From: Vitreoscilla filiformis
GTDB taxonomy: Bacteria > Pseudomonadota > Gammaproteobacteria > Burkholderiales > Burkholderiaceae_C
Length of the DNA stretch: 64,000 nucleotides
Assembly: GCF_002222655.1 (NCBI RefSeq)
Contig: NZ_CP022423.1
Location: forward strand, 2,046,001 to 2,110,000
Direction: 5' to 3'
The notes beneath the pieces are model-generated. The model had not been told where the DNA came from. It saw only the letters and a program-made list of their open reading frames with translations, and searched no databases. The position numbers and the translations under genes were made by a program. This document shows positions 60,286 through 64,000 of this stretch, one piece after another (the stretch's first letter is position 1; every line of letters starts with the position of its first letter).

Positions 60286-61565
60286 GTGCCGCCCCCTCTC
60301 CCCAACCCCTCTCCCACAAGGGGAGAGGGGCTTTAAAGGCGGTATTTCTCCCTCTCCCCTTGTGGGAGAGGGCCGGGGAGAGGGGAAACCCACCTCTCCC
60401 AATCATGCTGCTGCTGCTGGTGCTGGCCGCTGGTGCCGCCAGCGCTGCCCCCTTCAAAGCCGTGCTGCTCCTGCCCGAAGACGATGCCCGCCTGGAACGC
60501 AGCCGCTTGGAGCGTGCCTACCTCGGCCACCCCGGCGGCAGCGCCGCTGACGCGATGGTCGTGGCGCTGAAGGAAAGCCGCCTGGAGCTGGACAGCGTTG
60601 GCGCCAGCCTGGCGATTGACACCGTGCCGGTGCGCGATGCCGCCAGCGCCCGTGCTGCTGCGCAAAAAGCCGAAAAAGCCGGCGCCGTGGCGCTGCTGGC
60701 CGACCTGCCCGCCGATCAGTTGCTGGCCGTGGCCGACGCGGTGAAACTCCCCGTGCTCAACCTCAGTGCCGCCGATGACCGGCTGCGCCAGCAGGACTGC
60801 CGCCCGCGCCTGTTGCACCTTGCCCCCAGCGAGCGCCAGCGGGCCGATGCGCTGGCTCAAACCCTGGTGGCGCGCAAGTGGAGCCAGGTGCTGCTGCTGA
60901 CCGGCCCCAGCCCGGCGGATGCAGCACGCTCGGCTGTGGCTCAGGCCGCTATCAAGCGGTATGGCCTCAAGCTGGTGGGCAGCAAACCCTTCAAGCTTTC
61001 GGGCGATCCGCGTGAGCGCGATCTGGCGAACCCGCTGCTGCTGACCAACCCGGCCACCACCGGCCCGCACGACGTGGTGTGGGTGGTGGACTCGGACGGC
61101 GAATTCGCCCGCAGCCTGCCCTATCGCACCGCCGCGCCGCGCCCCGTGGTGGGGGATGCCGGCCTGGTGGCGCTGGCTTGGCATGCGCAGTACGAGCGTT
61201 TTGGGGCGCCGCAGGTCTCGCGCCGCTTCTTCAAGAGTGCAGCCCGCCCGATGACGGCGCAGGACTGGCAAGCCTGGCTCGGCGCCAAGGCGCTGGCCGC
61301 CGCCGTGGTGGCTGCGCCCAAGGGGCCTGCCGCTGCCGTGCAAAAAGCGCTGCTTGACGAGGAGCTGGACGGCTCCAAAGGTGTGCCCATGAGCTTCCGG
61401 CCCTGGGACGGCCAGTTGCGTCAGCCGCTGTTGCTCACCGATGGGCAAGGGGTTATCAGCACCGCGCCAGTGGAGGGTGTGCTGCACCCGAAAAACACCC
61501 TGGACACCCTCGGGGCCGATGCAGGCGAGAAGCTCTGCAAAGCCGCCGCCGCTGCGGCGAAGTAA
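60282..61565 (+). CDS. ABC substrate-binding protein of the PQQ-linked alcohol system, with repeat-encoded N-terminus
   Basis: A 427-residue protein if translation starts at the ATG overlapping the propeller stop. Residues about 3-38 are encoded by a REP-like pair (APSPQPLSHKGRGALKAVFL). The export signal then starts at the ATG at 60404 (PIMLLLLVLAAGAASA). The mature part is a type-I periplasmic binding fold (FKAVLLLPEDDARLERSRLE, AGAVALLADLPADQLLAVAD) with a conserved Cys in RQQDCRPRLLHL. The ATG at 60404 is a plausible alternative start, since it removes the repeat from the signal peptide. Confidence 0.85.
   Translation: MSAAPSPQPLSHKGRGALKAVFLPLPLWERAGERGNPPLPIMLLLLVLAAGAASAAPFKAVLLLPEDDARLERSRLERAYLGHPGGSAADAMVVALKESRLELDSVGASLAIDTVPVRDAASARAAAQKAEKAGAVALLADLPADQLLAVADAVKLPVLNLSAADDRLRQQDCRPRLLHLAPSERQRADALAQTLVARKWSQVLLLTGPSPADAARSAVAQAAIKRYGLKLVGSKPFKLSGDPRERDLANPLLLTNPATTGPHDVVWVVDSDGEFARSLPYRTAAPRPVVGDAGLVALAWHAQYERFGAPQVSRRFFKSAARPMTAQDWQAWLGAKALAAAVVAAPKGPAAAVQKALLDEELDGSKGVPMSFRPWDGQLRQPLLLTDGQGVISTAPVEGVLHPKNTLDTLGADAGEKLCKAAAAAAK
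60291..60387. repeat. Paired GC-rich palindromic repeat (REP-like), copy 3, in the binding-protein frame
   Basis: Left element at about 60291-60334 (CCCCCTCTCCCCAACCCCTC then TCCCACAAGGGGAGAGGGG). Right inverted element at about 60348-60387 (CCCTCTCCCCTTGTGGGAGA then GGGCCGGGGAGAGGGG). The spacer is only about 14 bases. The frame of the binding protein stays open through both arms. Confidence 0.9.
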
Positions 61566-61583
61566 ACCAAGAAAGGCCGCTCG

Positions 61584-62402
61584 ATGCGCCATGCCATGCA
61601 GGCCCTTTGGGCCATCGTCCACCGCGAGCTGATGAAGTTCGTGCGCCAGTACGGGCGCCTGGCCTCGGCGCTGGTGCGTCCGCTGCTGTGGCTGGCGGTG
61701 TTTGCCGCTGGCTTTCGCAACGTGTTCGGCATGGCCATCAACGAGCCTTACGACACCTACATCCCCTACGACATCTACATCGCCCCCGGCCTCATCGGCA
61801 TGGTGTTGCTGTTCAACGGCATGCAGTCCAGCCTGGCGATGGTGTATGACCGGGAGATGGGCCTGATGCGCCTGCTGCTGACCGCGCCGCTGCCGCGCTG
61901 GTGGGTGCTGTTCGCCAAGTTGTGCGCCACCGCCGTGCTGTCGCTGGGGCAGGCGCTGGCTTTTGTGCTGATCGCCGCCTTGCTGGGCACCACGTTGCCA
62001 CTGTGGGGGCCGCAGACGCCCGCCGTGCTGCTGGCCGCCGTCAGTGCGGCGCTGATGCTGGGGGCGCTGGGGTTGCTGCTCTCGGTTCACATCCGCCAGT
62101 TGGAGAACTTCGCCGGGACGATGAACTTTGTCATCTTCCCGATGTATTTCATGTCCACGGCGCTCTATCCGCTGTGGAAGCTGGAAGAGTCCGGCGCCGA
62201 ATGGGTGTGGTGGATCGCCCGCTTCAACCCCTTCACCCATGCCGTGGAATGGCTGCGTTTTGCCATCTACGGCAAGGACGCGGGCGATTCACCCTGGATC
62301 GTGCTGGGCACACTGGCCCTGTGTTTCGCCCTGGCCGCCTGGGGCTATGACCCGCAGCGCGGTTTCGGCGCCCTCACCAAACGACCAGGAGGCGCCGCAT
62401 GA
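61584..62402 (+). CDS. ABC-2 type permease of the PQQ-linked alcohol system
   Basis: A 272-residue membrane protein of the ABC-2 exporter class. Helices include LVRPLLWLAVFAAGFRNVFG, YIAPGLIGMVLLFNGMQ, FVLIAALLGTTLPLWG, LLAAVSAALMLGALGLLLSV and WIVLGTLALCFALAAWGY, with the interface motif between them. It partners the ATPase at 58367. It starts 18 bases after the binding protein gene and overlaps the next gene, so the channel genes that follow are in the same transcription unit. Confidence 0.92.
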   Translation: MRHAMQALWAIVHRELMKFVRQYGRLASALVRPLLWLAVFAAGFRNVFGMAINEPYDTYIPYDIYIAPGLIGMVLLFNGMQSSLAMVYDREMGLMRLLLTAPLPRWWVLFAKLCATAVLSLGQALAFVLIAALLGTTLPLWGPQTPAVLLAAVSAALMLGALGLLLSVHIRQLENFAGTMNFVIFPMYFMSTALYPLWKLEESGAEWVWWIARFNPFTHAVEWLRFAIYGKDAGDSPWIVLGTLALCFALAAWGYDPQRGFGALTKRPGGAA

Positions 62403-63022
62403 GCCGCTTCGTTGTCCCGCTGGCGCCCGACGTGCTGGCCCAGCGCATCACTTGGGCGTGGCGTTTGGCGGCGGTCACGTGCGTGTTCATCGCCCTGTGG
62501 ATGCAGCAGCGGGGGTTGTGGGCGGCGCTGCTGGAGGGCGATCCGAGCGGCATCAGCGCCGGCATCGTGGGGTTGAGTGCCGTGCTGACCGGCTGGTGCG
62601 GGATGCGTGCGAATGTGCTGGCGCAGCAAGCCGAACCCGATTCAGCCTGGCGCCAGGCGTGGGCGCAGGACGTGCAGCGCGTGCCCGACCAAGCCCCGGC
62701 CCTGCTCAACGAGCGCAGCCACGGTGCCCACGAAACCGCCTGGTGGTTTGCCGGTGCCACCATCAAACTCGGGTTGCTGGGCACGGTGGTGGGGTTCATC
62801 GTCATGTCGGCGCAGATCGGGCGGATGCCGGGGTTCGATCTCGATCAGGTGCAGACCATGCTCAAGCAGATGACTTCGGGCATGGCCATTGCGCTTTACA
62901 CCACGTTGGTCGGGCTGGTGGCGAACCTGTGGCTGGGCTTGCAACTGCTGTTGCTGGATCGCTTGGCGGATCGAATCGTGGCCGACATCGTCGCCAGCGC
63001 GCCCGCCGCGCCGGATGCCTGA
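62399..63022 (+). CDS. MotA/TolQ/ExbB-type proton-channel protein
   Basis: A 207-residue protein. Two helices lie in the first 80 residues. The channel helices of the family are seen in AWWFAGATIKLGLLGTVVGFIVMSAQIG near residue 115 and MTSGMAIALYTTLVGLVANLWLGLQLL near 165. It overlaps the ABC permease stop by four bases. It should form a proton-driven stator with the ExbD-like protein encoded next. It is distinct from the TolQ at 42077-42790. Confidence 0.85.
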   Translation: MSRFVVPLAPDVLAQRITWAWRLAAVTCVFIALWMQQRGLWAALLEGDPSGISAGIVGLSAVLTGWCGMRANVLAQQAEPDSAWRQAWAQDVQRVPDQAPALLNERSHGAHETAWWFAGATIKLGLLGTVVGFIVMSAQIGRMPGFDLDQVQTMLKQMTSGMAIALYTTLVGLVANLWLGLQLLLLDRLADRIVADIVASAPAAPDA

Positions 63023-63040
63023 CAACCCAGGAGCACCGGC

Positions 63041-63643
63041 ATGGCCATGCTGCGCAACCGCCGGCACGACGAGATTGACCCGTTCTCGGACTTGCTGTTC
63101 AACACCCTGCTGGCTTTTGTGATGCTGTTCGCCATCGCTTTGGTGGCGATGAATCCGAAAGCCAAAACCGGGGTGATCGACGCCAAAGCCGAGTTCATCA
63201 TCACCGTGACCTGGCCGGACATGAACCCGAACGACATCGACACTTGGATCGAAGACCCGGGCGGTAACAAAGTGTGGTTCCGCGCCCGCGAGGCCGGGAT
63301 GATGCACCTCGACCGCGACGACCGAGGGCTGGCCAACGACAGCATCGTGGTCAACGGCCAGCAAGTGGTGAATCCGCTGAACCAGGAGGTGGTGACGATC
63401 CGGGGTTTTGCGCCGGGTGAGTACACCGTCAACGCCCATTACTACGACAGCAAGAACGGCAGCCCGGTCAACGTCACCGTGTCGGTGGTGAAGGTGAATC
63501 CGCGTGCCGAAGTGGTGTTCTACGGCACCGTGACCCTGGCGCGCAAAGGCGATGAGGGCACCGCCGTGCGCTTTTCTGTGAACCGCGATGGCGGGGTGGA
63601 CAGCGTCAACACCCTGCCCAAAACCTTGGTGGAGAGGATGTGA
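63041..63643 (+). CDS. ExbD-like protein with a YfaP/DUF2135-like periplasmic domain
   Basis: A 200-residue protein. A basic head (MAMLRNRRHDEIDPF) and one membrane helix with an ExbD-like aspartate (FSDLLFNTLLAFVMLFAIAL) come first. The periplasmic part begins with DAKAEFIITVTWPDMNPNDID and WIEDPGGNKVWF, and continues FAPGEYTVNAHYY then VNVTVSVV. That resembles the beta-sandwich of YfaP/DUF2135 proteins more than a normal ExbD. So it may couple proton flow to binding of an unknown periplasmic partner. It is 18 bases after the ExbB-like gene. Confidence 0.75.
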   Translation: MAMLRNRRHDEIDPFSDLLFNTLLAFVMLFAIALVAMNPKAKTGVIDAKAEFIITVTWPDMNPNDIDTWIEDPGGNKVWFRAREAGMMHLDRDDRGLANDSIVVNGQQVVNPLNQEVVTIRGFAPGEYTVNAHYYDSKNGSPVNVTVSVVKVNPRAEVVFYGTVTLARKGDEGTAVRFSVNRDGGVDSVNTLPKTLVERM

Positions 63644-63647
63644 GCCC

Positions 63648-64000
63648 ATGAATGCGACCGATGCCATCTTGTGGGCCTTTGTGGCGCTGGCTTTTGTGCT
63701 GGCGCTGGCCTGCGTGTTTTCACCCTGGCCGCGCTGGGCCAAGGCGCTGCTGATCGCCGCCACCGCTGCGCTGTACGTCGGGGCCGATGCCGGGTTGGAA
63801 GCGGTGTGGGGCTTGCCCAGCCGCCAGGCCCTGCCTGAGCGGTTCGTGCTGCTGGCGGCGGTCATTGACGAGCCGAGCAAAAACCGGCCAGGTGCGTTGT
63901 ACGTTTGGGTGAATGCCATCGAGAACGGCAAGCCCGCTGCCAAGCCCCGCGCCTACCAACTGCCTTACAGCAAGGATTTGCACGCGCTGCTCAACGAAGG
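63648..64000 (+). CDS. Small membrane protein downstream of the ExbB/ExbD pair, cut by window edge
   Basis: The first 117 codons are in the window. Two membrane helices (ILWAFVALAFVLALACVFS, AKALLIAATAALYVGAD) are followed by a periplasmic-looking segment LPERFVLLAAVIDEPS and ALYVWVNAIENGKPAAKP. No family is recognised. It lies four bases after the ExbD-like gene, so it belongs to the same unit. The rest lies beyond 64000. Confidence 0.7.
   Translation, partial: MNATDAILWAFVALAFVLALACVFSPWPRWAKALLIAATAALYVGADAGLEAVWGLPSRQALPERFVLLAAVIDEPSKNRPGALYVWVNAIENGKPAAKPRAYQLPYSKDLHALLNE

Noticed and set aside
62399..64000. Zorya-type defence system
   Set aside because: Only the MotA/ExbB-like part fits. 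The next protein lacks an OmpA-like peptidoglycan-binding domain, no helicase or nuclease gene is seen in the window, and the upstream context is metabolic.

Overview
The window is high-GC bacterial chromosome. It points to a betaproteobacterium of the order Burkholderiales. The evidence is the gene content and order (phaR and rimO, smpB/ratA/rnfH, guaB and guaA, ribD-ribBA-ribH-nusB-aminotransferase, recJ beside an rpfE-type gene, a PuuD-type purine cluster) and codon use rich in G and C at third positions. A Leptothrix/Sphaerotilus/Vitreoscilla-like or Comamonadaceae-like host fits, but the genus cannot be fixed from the sequence alone. Genes are packed tightly, many in ATGA or GTGA stop-start overlaps. 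No stretch over 300 bases lacks a gene; the longest gaps are about 34962-35164 (nothing recognised) and 59117-59301 (a repeat pair). No rRNA, tRNA, CRISPR array, phage or intact insertion sequence was recognised.

Layout. 1-7250: an FAD-dependent oxidase (cut by the window edge), a DUF2069 membrane protein, a YihY-type membrane protein, phaR, rimO, a bestrophin gene fused out of frame to the 3' end of a metC-type gene (both broken), smpB, ratA, rnfH and a DUF4124 protein. 7300-13470: guaB and guaA, separated by an MFS exporter and an A/T-rich gene with near-identical 129-bp repeats. 13480-15830: an AGE-family sugar epimerase and a lipase-like lipoprotein.

15830-25100: a purine-ring (urate to allantoin to allantoate) catabolic region. 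puuD and uraH run leftward. A GntR/FCD regulator, puuE, a uraD-allantoate amidohydrolase fusion, an M20 hydrolase and a NitT/TauT-type ABC transporter run rightward. A palindrome lies in the divergent promoter. 25180-32720: a small membrane protein, tadA, an LD-carboxypeptidase, a TonB-dependent receptor, recJ and an rpfE-type gene. 32750-34961: two poorly known proteins, one with an ISL3-transposase-like N-terminus and a duplicated C-terminal domain.

35165-38553: an ECF sigma/anti-sigma pair divergent from a bufferin-type metallophore operon (BufA-like Cys peptide, DoxX, MNIO enzyme BufB, partner BufC). 38564-44870: leftward Ser/Thr kinase, ybgC, tolQ, tolR, tolA and a T2SS/T4P ATPase; tolB-pal are not here. 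44880-49357: aminotransferase, nusB, ribH, ribBA and ribD, without a riboflavin synthase gene. 49447-56262: FimT-like pseudopilin, LysR regulator, GNAT, cytochrome b561 and cytochrome c', two glycosyltransferase-like proteins, and a lipoprotein plus small protein of unknown role.

56317-64000: a quinoprotein (PQQ) alcohol-oxidation accessory region. It has a metallohydrolase-like and a PqqB-like protein, both lacking the usual metal motifs, then an ABC system (ATPase, beta-propeller, binding protein, permease). An ExbB/MotA-like channel gene, an ExbD-like gene with a YfaP/DUF2135-like periplasmic domain and a third membrane protein follow in the same direction. Three paired GC-rich palindromic repeats occur in the window. 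Two of them are read in frame as the N-termini of proteins.
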